Shown piece by piece: positions 18,216 through 26,602 of a stretch of 64,000 bases of DNA. A program made the translations under genes and the position numbers. Below the pieces are notes generated by a model. The model was not told the DNA's origin. It worked only from the letters and a program-made list of their open reading frames with translations, and did no database searches. The DNA is from Alphaproteobacteria bacterium GWF2_58_20. Its GTDB lineage: Bacteria > Pseudomonadota > Alphaproteobacteria > UBA1247. Each line of letters opens with the position of its first letter. The first letter of the stretch is position 1. The stretch is taken from contig MEMB01000002.1 of NCBI GenBank assembly GCA_001768735.1, positions 275,573-339,572 on the forward strand, given 5' to 3'.

Positions 18216-18659
18216 ATGATGGGAAACAGGACCATGATGTTTCTGGAACGCAGTTTGTCTGAAACCATGACGCTTCTTGAGGAATCCCGGGTGTTTCTTG
18301 CGCGTGTGGAAGCTGGGGAGGAAGAAAGCCTGACAGAAGGCAGGCGCATGGGCTTTCACGCGGCGTCCATGCGTCTTGCCGCCCGGCTTTCCGAGGTCAT
18401 GTGCTGGCTGCTTGCGCAGAAAGCGGCGGATTCCGGTGAGATGACGCCTGAACAAGCCTTGTCCCCGGCCTTTGCGTTGTCAAACCTGGACGTCTGTGCC
18501 AGCGCTGAAGGGGAGGAGGACGAATCTCTTCCCGAAAGATTCAGGGGCATGATGCGGCAGTCAAGGATTCTTTATGAACGGGTAAAAAGGCTTGATGAAC
18601 AGATGCGCGGAGACCCACCGCTTGCCCTCAGGCTGCCGGAAGATCTGTTTGATGCATAA
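18216..18659 (+). CDS. rcdA: DUF1465 / RcdA-like regulator of CtrA degradation
   Basis: A 147-residue helical protein of the DUF1465 family, whose Caulobacter member RcdA is an adaptor delivering CtrA and other substrates to ClpXP during the cell cycle. Family features are the first helix FLERSLSETMTLLEESRVFL, the AASMRLAARLSEVMCWLL helix with GEMTPEQA, and the C-terminal LYERVKRLDEQM helix. Two adjacent ATGs (18216, 18219) are possible. A terminator follows immediately. Confidence 0.82.
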   Translation: MMGNRTMMFLERSLSETMTLLEESRVFLARVEAGEEESLTEGRRMGFHAASMRLAARLSEVMCWLLAQKAADSGEMTPEQALSPAFALSNLDVCASAEGEEDESLPERFRGMMRQSRILYERVKRLDEQMRGDPPLALRLPEDLFDA

Positions 18660-18693
18660 AAAAATGGATGGCGCGGGGCCATCCATTTTAGGT
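18657..18693. terminator. bidirectional Rho-independent terminator
   Basis: An 11-bp stem AAATGGATGGC/GCCATCCATTT with a short loop, with A-rich and T-rich flanks, between convergent rcdA and rpmE. Confidence 0.85.
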
Positions 18694-18710
18694 TTCCTTG
18701 AAGAAAAGAC

Positions 18711-18980
18711 TTATTCCTGAGGCTTTTCTTCCGTTGCCTTCTTGGCACCGGAAGCGCTGGCCAGACCGAAGCTTTCAAAGCGCTTGTTGAAACGGGCAAG
18801 CATGCCGCCGCGATCAAGAAGTTGCTGATTGCCGCCATTCCAGGCCGGATGGGAGATGGAATCAACATCAAGGCGCATGGAATCACCAGCTTTGCCATAG
18901 GTGCTGCGGGTTTCGTAAGATGTGCCATCGGTCATGACGACAGTGATCTTGTGGTAATCCGGATGGATGTCTTTCTTCAT
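18711..18980 (-). CDS. rpmE: 50S ribosomal protein L31
   Basis: Large-subunit protein L31, 89 residues, starting [19 protein letters not shown] and containing the [17 protein letters not shown] core. It lacks the CxxC zinc pair, so it is the zinc-independent (C-) form, and has a short charged C-terminal extension. The ATG at 18980 is the family start. Confidence 0.95.
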   Translation of the reverse strand: MKKDIHPDYHKITVVMTDGTSYETRSTYGKAGDSMRLDVDSISHPAWNGGNQQLLDRGGMLARFNKRFESFGLASASGAKKATEEKPQE

Positions 18981-19172
18981 GTGCGGCTCCAGTGTTGGCA
19001 CGGGCGTGTGGCAGCGGTATGCGCCACCGCGCGCATGCAGGATACATGCCGGGGCTTATAGGGCCATGGAAAGGAAAATGCAAGCGGGATGTTGATTCAG
19101 GATGCAGACTGTGGTTATTTATCATCCTGAAGAGATCCGTGATGGATCGGGAACAATGGGAAAAACGGCAGC

Positions 19173-19823
19173 ATGGCAAAAGATATTTTCTGGACGGATG
19201 CACGGGTTAGGCGTCTCAAGGAGTTGTGGACCAAGGGCAAGAGTGCCAGCGAAATCGCGGAAGCGATTGGCGGTCTGACGCGCAATGCGGTCATTGGCAA
19301 GGCGCATCGCCTTGGATTGTCCGGGCGCGTTTCTCCCATCAAGGGGAAGGCTGAGGATGGGAAGGTTTCCAAAAAGCCTGCCAGCCCTTCAGGAAAATCC
19401 GCCAAGCCCGCCCAGAAGAAAGTGGCTGTCAAGACAGGCGATGCTGCAAAGGATAAAAAACCCTTGGCGGATTCTGCAAAATCGGCAAAGAAACCTGTGG
19501 CTCCGAAAACCAAGGCCGACAAGTCGCCGTCCGTGAAGGTGAAAACTCCGGAATTGCCGGTTCAGGCAAATGAGGTTCAGGAACCGCCCGTTGTGGTGGT
19601 CGAGGTGGAAAAGCCGGTCAAGGCAAAGAAGGGCAAGCCGCAGGGCAAGGTCGTCAGCATCCTTGATCTTTCTGAGCGCATGTGTCGCTGGCCCTTTGGA
19701 GATCCAAAGAATGACGGGTTTGGATTTTGTGGCCACCCGACCATGGAAAACCTGCCTTATTGTGAGGAACATGCCAGATTGGCATACCAGACCATGCAAC
19801 CTGGGGGCGGCAAGAAAAAATGA
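19173..19823 (+). CDS. gcrA: GcrA cell-cycle regulator
   Basis: GcrA binds sigma70 and methylated GANTC-containing promoters and drives early S-phase genes in alphaproteobacteria. The N-terminal domain FWTDARVRRLKELW... GLTRNAVIGKAHRLGLSGR (residues 6-51) is the DNA-binding part and the C-terminal CRWPFGDPKNDGFGFCGH (from about residue 171) the sigma-binding cysteine-containing segment. The linker of about 110 lysine/proline/alanine residues is long. A terminator follows. Confidence 0.95.
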   Translation: MAKDIFWTDARVRRLKELWTKGKSASEIAEAIGGLTRNAVIGKAHRLGLSGRVSPIKGKAEDGKVSKKPASPSGKSAKPAQKKVAVKTGDAAKDKKPLADSAKSAKKPVAPKTKADKSPSVKVKTPELPVQANEVQEPPVVVVEVEKPVKAKKGKPQGKVVSILDLSERMCRWPFGDPKNDGFGFCGHPTMENLPYCEEHARLAYQTMQPGGGKKK

Positions 19824-19852
19824 TGCGGGGATTTTTTCCGGACATCATGCAT

Positions 19853-19887
19853 AAAAAATGCCGGGCACATGTCCCGGCATTTTTTTG
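19853..19887. terminator. bidirectional Rho-independent terminator
   Basis: Stem ATGCCGGG/CCCGGCAT with 7-nt loop, preceded by six A and followed by seven T, between convergent gcrA and the LOG-family gene. Confidence 0.9.
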
Positions 19888-19901
19888 TAAGGAGAAGACG
19901 G

Positions 19902-20492
19902 TTATTCCATCAGAATGGCGTCCACCTTTTTTTCTTGGGCGGCATACATTTGTTTGAGGAGGTCAACCGCCTCTTCCGCATTTTTTACCACATGGAAAAG
20001 CTCTCGGTCTTCCTTGCGGGAGAAGTTTTCTGCAATGGTGTGTTCCACAAGGGTCACCAGGTTGCTCCAGAAGCCATCGGTATTGATGATGATGATGGGC
20101 TTTTTGTGAAGCCCCAATTGCTTCCATTCAACAATTTCAAAAAATTCATCGAGTGTGCCAAGGCCGCCCGGCAGGATGCAAAAAGCGTCGGCCCGTTCGG
20201 ACATCAGGCGCTTGCGGGTGTGCATGCTGTCCACCACCAGCAGTTCGGTGAGGCCCAGATGCTCGATTTCACGATTCTGGATGTGTTCAGGGATGATGCC
20301 GACAACTTCAGCCCCTGCCTTGAGGGCTGTGTCAGCCACAATGCCCATGAGGCCCATTTTTCCGCCGCCATAAATGATCCGGAAATGGTCTTCTGCCAAC
20401 TTTTTTCCCAAAGTTGTGGCTTCATTCTTGAAGATGTCGCGTACATTTGGTGAAGCACCGCAATAAACACAAACCGAACGGATTTCCGGCAT
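19902..20492 (-). CDS. LOG family (TIGR00730) nucleotide phosphoribohydrolase
   Basis: A 196-residue Rossmann-fold protein of the LOG/YvdD family. The signatures SMHTRKRLM and PGGLGTLDEFFE form the nucleotide-hydrolysing site of cytokinin-activating LOG enzymes, which remove ribose 5-phosphate from (modified) AMP; in bacteria they act as nucleotide 5'-monophosphate nucleosidases. The ATG at 20492 is preceded by AAAGGAAG; the longer frame upstream is not family-like. Confidence 0.9.
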   Translation of the reverse strand: MPEIRSVCVYCGASPNVRDIFKNEATTLGKKLAEDHFRIIYGGGKMGLMGIVADTALKAGAEVVGIIPEHIQNREIEHLGLTELLVVDSMHTRKRLMSERADAFCILPGGLGTLDEFFEIVEWKQLGLHKKPIIIINTDGFWSNLVTLVEHTIAENFSRKEDRELFHVVKNAEEAVDLLKQMYAAQEKKVDAILME

Positions 20493-20590
20493 GTTCTTCC
20501 TTTCTGGACAGCTTGTCCTGCGCCTAAACCTTTTCAAAGCATGGCATGGATAACATGATTCCCATGACAAAAGCGAGGAGTGAATGCGCA

Positions 20591-21067
20591 TTATCCCGGA
20601 ATATGGTCATGCAGAAGGCTGAGCATGGAACGGGTTTGCAGGAAAATGCACATGGTTTCCGTGAGAAAATCCTGAACGGAGAGATGGTGGTCAAAATGTC
20701 GGTTGGCCAGCAGGACAATCTGTTGTTGGGGGGTGATGGCCAGCTTGATGTCGTTGCTGGATTTGCGGCTGCCCCTGAGAATGGCGAGGAGGTTTTGCCG
20801 GGCCTGCAAATTTTCAGCTGTGTAGGGAAGGGTTCCCAGAACGGCCCAGAGATTGTAGGCGCATCCCGGAGTGTCTGGCGAGATGGATATGTTGTAAAGG
20901 GTGTTCCCAAAATGGAATTGGCATTTGGATGGGCGGGGAGATGCAGAAATTTGCATGACGCCATCCGTGTTGACCTCAAGGTTGTTGAGGCACAGAAAGG
21001 GGTCTTCAGTGCCCGTTATGGCCAATGCCCGCAGGGCAGGAAGATTTGAGAATGGAGGGGGCTTCAT
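20591..21067 (-). CDS. hypothetical protein downstream of the RND operon
   Basis: A 158-residue protein I cannot place. It is predicted as mixed alpha/beta, with no signal peptide or membrane helix; the centre contains CQFHFGNTLYNISISPDTPG and the end is helical. In size and layout it faintly resembles small secretion-chaperone folds, but no motif proves that. GGAG nine bases before the ATG supports translation. It starts 54 bases after the RND pump and may be on the same transcript. Overlapping plus-strand frames have no ribosome site. Confidence 0.6.
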   Translation of the reverse strand: MKPPPFSNLPALRALAITGTEDPFLCLNNLEVNTDGVMQISASPRPSKCQFHFGNTLYNISISPDTPGCAYNLWAVLGTLPYTAENLQARQNLLAILRGSRKSSNDIKLAITPQQQIVLLANRHFDHHLSVQDFLTETMCIFLQTRSMLSLLHDHIPG

Positions 21068-21121
21068 GCGGCATCACTCCGGAAAGCTGGCAAATATCCT
21101 GTGAATTATGAAGGGTCGGCG

Positions 21122-24100
21122 TTAATTCCGGGTGAAAGTTTTCCTCTTGTGGTGCAGGGGCTTGTGAAGCCTTGTTGCCATCCGTTTCAGCGCATCAATG
21201 AAATTGCCGCGCAACACCAGTGCGCAAGGGGTGACAACGAGTGTGAGCATGGTTGCAAAGGCGAGACCAAAGGACATGGTGCTCGACATGTTGAACCAGA
21301 ACTGGGTGGAAGGCGCATTGACGGCAAGGGATGGCGTGAAGAAATCGATGTTGGTGCGGAAGGCCATGGGCATGAGGCCCAGGATGGTTGTGGTGGTGGT
21401 CAGCAGTACGGGCCGCAAACGCTGCGCACAGGTACGCAGCGCGATCTGCTTGACGCATGTATCCGGATTTTCCCGCCGCAGTTGGTCATAAGTATCAATC
21501 AGGATGATGTTGTTGTTCACCACAATGCCCGCCAGTGCAATGACGGCAATGCCGGTCATGACAATGCTGAAGGGTTGCTGGATGATGAGAAGCCCCACAA
21601 ACACGCCAATGGTTGAAAGGATGATGGCGGACAGGATGAGGAAGGTGGAATAGAAACTGTTGAACTGGGTGATGAGGATGGCGGCGATCAGGAAGAGTGC
21701 GCCAAGGAAAGCACCTTTGAGGAAGTTGCTGGATTCCTTCTGGTCTTCATCTTCGCCGCTAAATTGGGCTGACACACCATTTGGAAGATCTGCCTGTTCA
21801 ATCATGGCCTTGAGTTCGGCGATCTTTGCGCTGGCAAGGATACCTTCCTCCACATCGGCCTTGATGGTCATGACGCGCTTGCTGTCAATGCGGTCGATCT
21901 GTTCCACCTTCGGGATGGGAGTCAGGTGAACAAAATTGCTGATGGGAATCGATCCTGATGCCGTTTCGATCTGGATCTTTTCAAGCTGTTCGAGCGAACG
22001 GTAGGACAGGGGATAACGCAGCAGGATGTCTACCTCGTCATCGGTGTCATTCGGACGGTAGGAGCCCACCTTGACGCCATTGGTGACCAGCCGGACGGAT
22101 TCGCCCACAGATGAGAGGTCAAGACCGAACTTGGCGGCCTGCAAGCGGTCAACCGTCAGCTCCCAGTCGATTCCGGGCAGGGGACGGCTGTCTTCAATGT
22201 CGCGCAGGCCGGGGATGGATTCCATGACGTTGGAGAGGCGTGTGACAACCGGCATCAGCAGGTCCGGGTTGGCTGCGGAAATTTCAATCTGGATGGGTTT
22301 GCCCTGCGGAGGGCCCATTTCGCGTTGGCGGCTTTCCAGTTTTATGCCGGGGATGTCCTGCGATTTCTTTATGATTTCCGCCAGGATATAGGAGGCTGGA
22401 GGACGTGTGTCCCAATCGGTGAATTCAAGCGCGATGGAGCCGATGACATCCTTGGCGGTGCCTTCGCCGCTGGCGGATGCCGCGCCAGTGCGGGCGTAAA
22501 CGGTGGTGACGTATTTTGTGCCAAGGACGCGGTTTTCCACTTCATGGATCAGGGTGTCCTGCTCCTTGATGGAGAGATTGCCGCGGGCATGGACATAAAT
22601 GGTTGCTGTATCCGGTTCCACATCCGGGAAGAAGGAAACGCCTTCTCCCCATTTTCCATAGGCCATGAGGACAAGAATGAGGGTGGCAATGGCGATCAGG
22701 ACGATCTTGCCTGGCCGCTTGAGGGCGCGGTCAAGAATGCGGATGTAACGCCCGGTAAAACCGGGGAGGCGGAGAAGGTTGCCGGTTTCGGAATCGGACA
22801 GCGCCTTGAGGGTTTGGTTATCCACCGATCCCGGCCTGCCCAGCAGGGTGCCAATGGTGGGGATGAAAATGGTGGCCATCAGGGTGCAGGAGAGCAGCAG
22901 GATGATGATGGTTTTGGGCAGAAAGCTCATGAAATCGCCCACAATTCCCGGCCAGAAGAGCAGAGGCAGAAAGGCGGAAATGGTGGTGAGCTGCGAGGCA
23001 AAAATCGGCATGAACATGCGGATGGCCGCTTCCCTGTAGGCGCCTTTTGGCGTCTCGCCTTCGGCCATGCGGCGGTCGGCATATTCGGTGATGACGATGG
23101 AGGCGTCCACCAGCATGCCTGAGCCAAGGATGAGCGAGAACATGACAATGATGTTGAGGGTAAGGCCCAGAAGGTTCAGGACCAGCATGGTGATGAGGAA
23201 TGAGCCGGGAACCGAGATGCCGATGAGCATGGAGGAACGCACGCCCAGGGCGCCGATACAGACGATGAGGACCAGAAGGACGGCCGACGCCAGGTTGTTG
23301 GTGAGGTCGGAGAGCATGGACTTGATGTCTTCCGAACGATCCTGCGAATAGGTAACCATGATGCCGGAAGGCCATGATGCCTGTTGCTCGTCAACAACGG
23401 AGCGAACCTTTCTGATGGTGTCGATGATGTTGGCACCCGTGCGCTTTTTGACCTCAAGACCAATGGCGCGGGCTCCATTGACGCGAGCGAAACTTTCGGA
23501 GTCCTTGAAGGATTTGCGGATTTCAATAATGTCCTTGAGACGGATAGCGGCGTCGCCACTTACCTTGACGGGCATGTTCCAGATATCATCCACCGTTTCA
23601 AAGATGCCGGGCACTTTGATGCCAAAACGCCCCTTGCCATTGTCGAGGTTTCCGGCAGCGACAAGACGGTTCGAGCGGGCGAAGAAGGAAGAAAGGGTTG
23701 CACCGTTGAGGCCATAGCTCTGGATCAGGACAGGATCGGCGACAAGTTCGACAATTTCCTCGCGGTCACCGGTCAGGGTTGCTTCAAGGACGGTATCAAT
23801 CGCTTCAATTTCATCCTGGAGGGTCTTGGCCACATTCACAAGGGTGCGTTCCGGAACATCTCCCGAAAGGGTAACGACAAGGACGGGAAAATTGCTGAAG
23901 GAAATTTCCTGGACAATGGGTTCCTTGGTTTCCGTCGGAAGTTCTGGTTTGGCGTCATCCACCTTTTGGCGCACATCCAGTACGGCCTGATCAATGTCGG
24001 TCCCGGATTCAAATTCAAGGAAAACGTTGCAGCCCCCCAGATACCCGGTGGACGTCATCTTCTTGACGCCGGTCAGGTTGCGCAGCTTCTTTTCCAGCGG

Positions 24101-24298
24101 CTTGATGAGCAGGCGTTCGGAATCTCCCGGGGAAATGCCTTCAAGGTTGGCCGAGACAAAGACATAGGGGATGTCGATGTCGGGCTGTGCTTCGCGGGGA
24201 ATGGACTGCCACGCCGACCATCCAGACAGGAGCAGGAAGATGAGCGCTGTAATGACAGCCCGGCTGCGTCCAAGGCAGAAGGAAATGATGGTTGTCAT
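21122..24298 (-). CDS. RND efflux pump inner-membrane transporter
   Basis: A 1058-residue resistance-nodulation-division transporter (AcrB/MdtB superfamily), with membrane helix 1 at the N-terminus, a periplasmic porter domain, helices 2-6 from about residue 330 and a second half of the same layout. The proton-relay segment in helix 4 reads GMLVDASIV: only one of the two adjacent Asp residues typical of AcrB is present, as in some metal or lipid-type RND pumps. It overlaps the fusion protein gene by ATGA. No outer-membrane factor gene is present here. Substrate unknown. Confidence 0.93.
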   Translation of the reverse strand: MTTIISFCLGRSRAVITALIFLLLSGWSAWQSIPREAQPDIDIPYVFVSANLEGISPGDSERLLIKPLEKKLRNLTGVKKMTSTGYLGGCNVFLEFESGTDIDQAVLDVRQKVDDAKPELPTETKEPIVQEISFSNFPVLVVTLSGDVPERTLVNVAKTLQDEIEAIDTVLEATLTGDREEIVELVADPVLIQSYGLNGATLSSFFARSNRLVAAGNLDNGKGRFGIKVPGIFETVDDIWNMPVKVSGDAAIRLKDIIEIRKSFKDSESFARVNGARAIGLEVKKRTGANIIDTIRKVRSVVDEQQASWPSGIMVTYSQDRSEDIKSMLSDLTNNLASAVLLVLIVCIGALGVRSSMLIGISVPGSFLITMLVLNLLGLTLNIIVMFSLILGSGMLVDASIVITEYADRRMAEGETPKGAYREAAIRMFMPIFASQLTTISAFLPLLFWPGIVGDFMSFLPKTIIILLLSCTLMATIFIPTIGTLLGRPGSVDNQTLKALSDSETGNLLRLPGFTGRYIRILDRALKRPGKIVLIAIATLILVLMAYGKWGEGVSFFPDVEPDTATIYVHARGNLSIKEQDTLIHEVENRVLGTKYVTTVYARTGAASASGEGTAKDVIGSIALEFTDWDTRPPASYILAEIIKKSQDIPGIKLESRQREMGPPQGKPIQIEISAANPDLLMPVVTRLSNVMESIPGLRDIEDSRPLPGIDWELTVDRLQAAKFGLDLSSVGESVRLVTNGVKVGSYRPNDTDDEVDILLRYPLSYRSLEQLEKIQIETASGSIPISNFVHLTPIPKVEQIDRIDSKRVMTIKADVEEGILASAKIAELKAMIEQADLPNGVSAQFSGEDEDQKESSNFLKGAFLGALFLIAAILITQFNSFYSTFLILSAIILSTIGVFVGLLIIQQPFSIVMTGIAVIALAGIVVNNNIILIDTYDQLRRENPDTCVKQIALRTCAQRLRPVLLTTTTTILGLMPMAFRTNIDFFTPSLAVNAPSTQFWFNMSSTMSFGLAFATMLTLVVTPCALVLRGNFIDALKRMATRLHKPLHHKRKTFTRN

Positions 24299-25374
24299 TG
24301 GGCGGCTTTCCCAGCGGGTTCTTCAAAAACGGGATCCACCTTTTCACCGGGGATGGCATATTCCTGTCCGGTGGTGATGAGGGTGACCGTGTCCGGCAAT
24401 CCCCCCACCCAGATGCCTTCCGGGCTTGCGGAAAGGATTTCAATGGGCATGAAGCGGGCGATGTTTTTCTCGTCAATGATCATGAGCCCCATCTCGCCGC
24501 TGTCGGATAGGGTCAGGATGGCAGGGGAGATGTTGTAGCCTTTGCGGGAGGCCCCCGTGATGCGCATTTCGGCGGTCATGCCGTCGGAAATGGAATCGGG
24601 GTTGGGAGCTTCGGCTTCAATGCGGAAGGTGCGGGTGGCGATGTCCGCGCTGGCCGAAACATAGGTGATGTTGGCATTGAAGGTGGTGCCGGTGATGAGG
24701 CGGACATCAACTTCCTGTCCTGTGGTAAGGCTGTTCAGGGCGCGTTCCGAGGCATAACCAACAATCTTGATGGGATCAAGGTCCACCACGTTGGCCATTT
24801 TGGTGCCGGCCGTGACAAAGTCACCAACATGAACCGACTGCATGTTGAAAATGCCATCAAACGGGGCACGGATAACGGTCTTGTCCAGTGAGATTTCTGT
24901 CCGCCGCAGGTTGGATTTTGCGGTTTCAAGCTGTGCTGCCGCGTTTTTCAGGCTGATGTCGGAGTTGAACCCCTTGTCCTTGAGTCGCAGGGCTGCGGCA
25001 TATTCCTTCTCCCGCTGGGCCACAAGGGCGCGCGCGCTTGCAACGGAGGTCTCACGGTCTTCCACAGCGATTTCTATGATGGGATCTCCCGTTTTGACCG
25101 GACTACCTTCAGGGAGAACAATGCGTTTTACCTGTCCGGCAACTTCTGCGGACAGGTTGGCGATGCGGTTGGCGGATGTCTGGCCATTGATGGTAATGGT
25201 GTCCTGAGCATCTTCGGCCTTGAGGCGGACGGCGCGCACGCGGGCCGGGGCATTGGCGTCCTGTACCGGCAGGGGTTCAGCCCTGACGAGGATGGCGTGG
25301 CGGAAAGTGCCGCTGGTGACCCAGAGGATGGAGAGCAGGGCAAGCCCACCGGCAATGCTGTGGGAACGTTTCAT
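24295..25374 (-). CDS. RND periplasmic membrane-fusion protein
   Basis: Membrane-fusion (HlyD/AcrA-type) subunit, 359 residues: N-terminal signal/anchor (about 7-25), lipoyl half EVAGQVKRIVLPEGSPVKTGD (about 80), an alpha-hairpin rich in Ala/Lys (about 105-150), second lipoyl half VIRAPFDGIF (about 165), then beta-barrel domain. It lies between padR and the RND gene with ATGA overlaps on both sides, so the three form one operon. Confidence 0.92.
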   Translation of the reverse strand: MKRSHSIAGGLALLSILWVTSGTFRHAILVRAEPLPVQDANAPARVRAVRLKAEDAQDTITINGQTSANRIANLSAEVAGQVKRIVLPEGSPVKTGDPIIEIAVEDRETSVASARALVAQREKEYAAALRLKDKGFNSDISLKNAAAQLETAKSNLRRTEISLDKTVIRAPFDGIFNMQSVHVGDFVTAGTKMANVVDLDPIKIVGYASERALNSLTTGQEVDVRLITGTTFNANITYVSASADIATRTFRIEAEAPNPDSISDGMTAEMRITGASRKGYNISPAILTLSDSGEMGLMIIDEKNIARFMPIEILSASPEGIWVGGLPDTVTLITTGQEYAIPGEKVDPVFEEPAGKAAQ

Positions 25375-25919
25375 GGCTGTTGTCCTATTTCCGGGGATGT
25401 GAGGGCAAAAAGGGTTTCGGTGTTTTTTTCAAGAAATTGCAGGGCCGCCGTGATAAGGGTTTTGCCCATCTCCGCAATAAATTTTTCTCCGGGCAAAATG
25501 GAATTTTTTTTCAAGAGATTGTCTATGATATCAAGTTTGTCGTGATAAAGCGCTTTGCGCTCATTGAAAAGCGCCTGGATACGGTCCTGGGGCATCATGT
25601 GGGCGAAGAAAACACGGAACATGAATTCGGAACGCATGATTTCAAAGCCGAGGGGGGCAGGGTTTGCCAGCTCATCGCAAAGGGCTTTCCGGCCCGCAGG
25701 CGTGATGGAAAAGATTTTTTTGTTTTCGCGCACGTCCGGGGAGGAAGGGCATTCCTCAATCAGGCCATCTTCCGAAAGTTTGCGCAGGGCTGGGTAGATC
25801 GAGCCGAAACCGGCACCACAAAAATGGCTGAAAGGTCCGTTCTGGAAAGCTTTCCGAATATCATATCCTGTGGCGGGTTCTCTTGAGAGAACACCAAGAC
25901 AGAGGGTTTTTGCATCCAT
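25371..25919 (-). CDS. PadR family transcriptional repressor of the efflux operon
   Basis: A 182-residue PadR regulator: an N-terminal winged helix with LGVLSREPATGYDIRKAF and the GSIYPALRKLSEDGLIE recognition helix (residues 8-55), and a C-terminal helical dimerisation domain. As the first gene of its own efflux operon it is expected to repress it and respond to a transported or toxic ligand. The promoter region upstream contains an inverted repeat of PadR type. Confidence 0.92.
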   Translation of the reverse strand: MDAKTLCLGVLSREPATGYDIRKAFQNGPFSHFCGAGFGSIYPALRKLSEDGLIEECPSSPDVRENKKIFSITPAGRKALCDELANPAPLGFEIMRSEFMFRVFFAHMMPQDRIQALFNERKALYHDKLDIIDNLLKKNSILPGEKFIAEMGKTLITAALQFLEKNTETLFALTSPEIGQQP

Positions 25920-25952
25920 GGGGCTATATTCCGGTTGAATGAATCATGGAAT

Positions 25953-25981
25953 ATTATACACATGCTAATGTATCATGTCGA
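25953..25981 (-). promoter_or_regulatory. padR-efflux operon promoter with embedded operator
   Basis: On the minus strand a -35 TCGACA (25976-25981) is followed after exactly 17 bases by a consensus -10 TATAAT (25953-25958). The spacer holds ATACAT-TAGC-ATGTGTAT (25956-25973), an inverted repeat resembling the ATGT/ACAT half-sites of PadR operators. A bound repressor would block RNA polymerase, implying autorepression. Confidence 0.7.
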
Positions 25982-26002
25982 TATGATTTTTTTTGGGAAA
26001 AA

Positions 26003-26038
26003 TCAGGCGTTGCGCCTGAGAGAATAAGGAATTATAAA
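26003..26038 (+). promoter_or_regulatory. hydrogenase operon promoter with perfect inverted repeat
   Basis: A weak -35 TTGCGC (26010-26015) and -10 TATAAA (26033-26038) are spaced by 17 bases. A perfect 7-bp inverted repeat TCAGGCG-TTG-CGCCTGA (26003-26019) covers the -35, positioned as a repressor site. The cognate regulator is not identifiable in the window. Confidence 0.5.
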
Positions 26039-26107
26039 CCAGATGGGCCTTAAAGATAAAGGATAAGTTTTTCCCTTGGAATTTTAAACGCGGCAAGGAG
26101 AGTGGCT

Positions 26108-26602
26108 GTGGCTGAACAAACACTGGTGGATGATATCGCAATCATCTCGAAACGCTGGAAAAACAAGGAAGGCAGCCTGATCATGGCGCTGCATGACCTG
26201 CAAAGCCGGTTTGGCTACATTCCGCGTGATGCTGCGCTTGAACTGGCGCGACAGATGGAAATTCCCCTTGCCCGCATTTATGAGGTCATTACCTTCTATC
26301 ATCTCTTCAAGCTGGAACCGCCGGGCAAGCATGTGGTGTCTGTGTGCATGGGCACGGCCTGCTACATGAAGGGGGGCGAGAAGCTCCTTGAAAAGGCAAA
26401 GGAAACCCTGGGTATTGAGCCGGGGGAAACCACGCCGGATGGCGAGTTCCACCTTCAGGTGGCGCGTTGCCTTGGGTGCTGTGGCCTGGCCCCGGTGGTC
26501 ACCATCAACGAGGAACTGCTCGCCAAGGTTCGCGCCGAAGACCTGGAAAACCATCTTTCCGCCTGCAAGGGCAAGGAAGAAGGCAAGGGAGATGCATCAT
26601 GA
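26108..26602 (+). CDS. hndA: NuoE-like [2Fe-2S] subunit of NAD(P)-dependent hydrogenase
   Basis: Thioredoxin-like ferredoxin subunit (164 residues) homologous to NuoE and to HydC/HndA of multimeric [FeFe]-hydrogenases. The four [2Fe-2S] ligands are seen in CMGTACYMKG (about residues 85-94) and CLGCCGLAP (about 121-129). AAGGAG at 26095-26100 favours the GTG at 26108 over the GTG at 26102, which is too close. It transfers electrons between the flavoprotein and the hydrogenase. First gene of a tight three-gene operon (ATGA overlap with the next). Whether the complex bifurcates electrons cannot be told from sequence. Confidence 0.88.
   Translation: MAEQTLVDDIAIISKRWKNKEGSLIMALHDLQSRFGYIPRDAALELARQMEIPLARIYEVITFYHLFKLEPPGKHVVSVCMGTACYMKGGEKLLEKAKETLGIEPGETTPDGEFHLQVARCLGCCGLAPVVTINEELLAKVRAEDLENHLSACKGKEEGKGDAS

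Noticed and set aside
23384..24538. 384-residue plus-strand frame and other plus-strand frames across 21.1-24.5 kb
   Set aside because: Antisense of the RND transporter, whose RND motifs are unambiguous.
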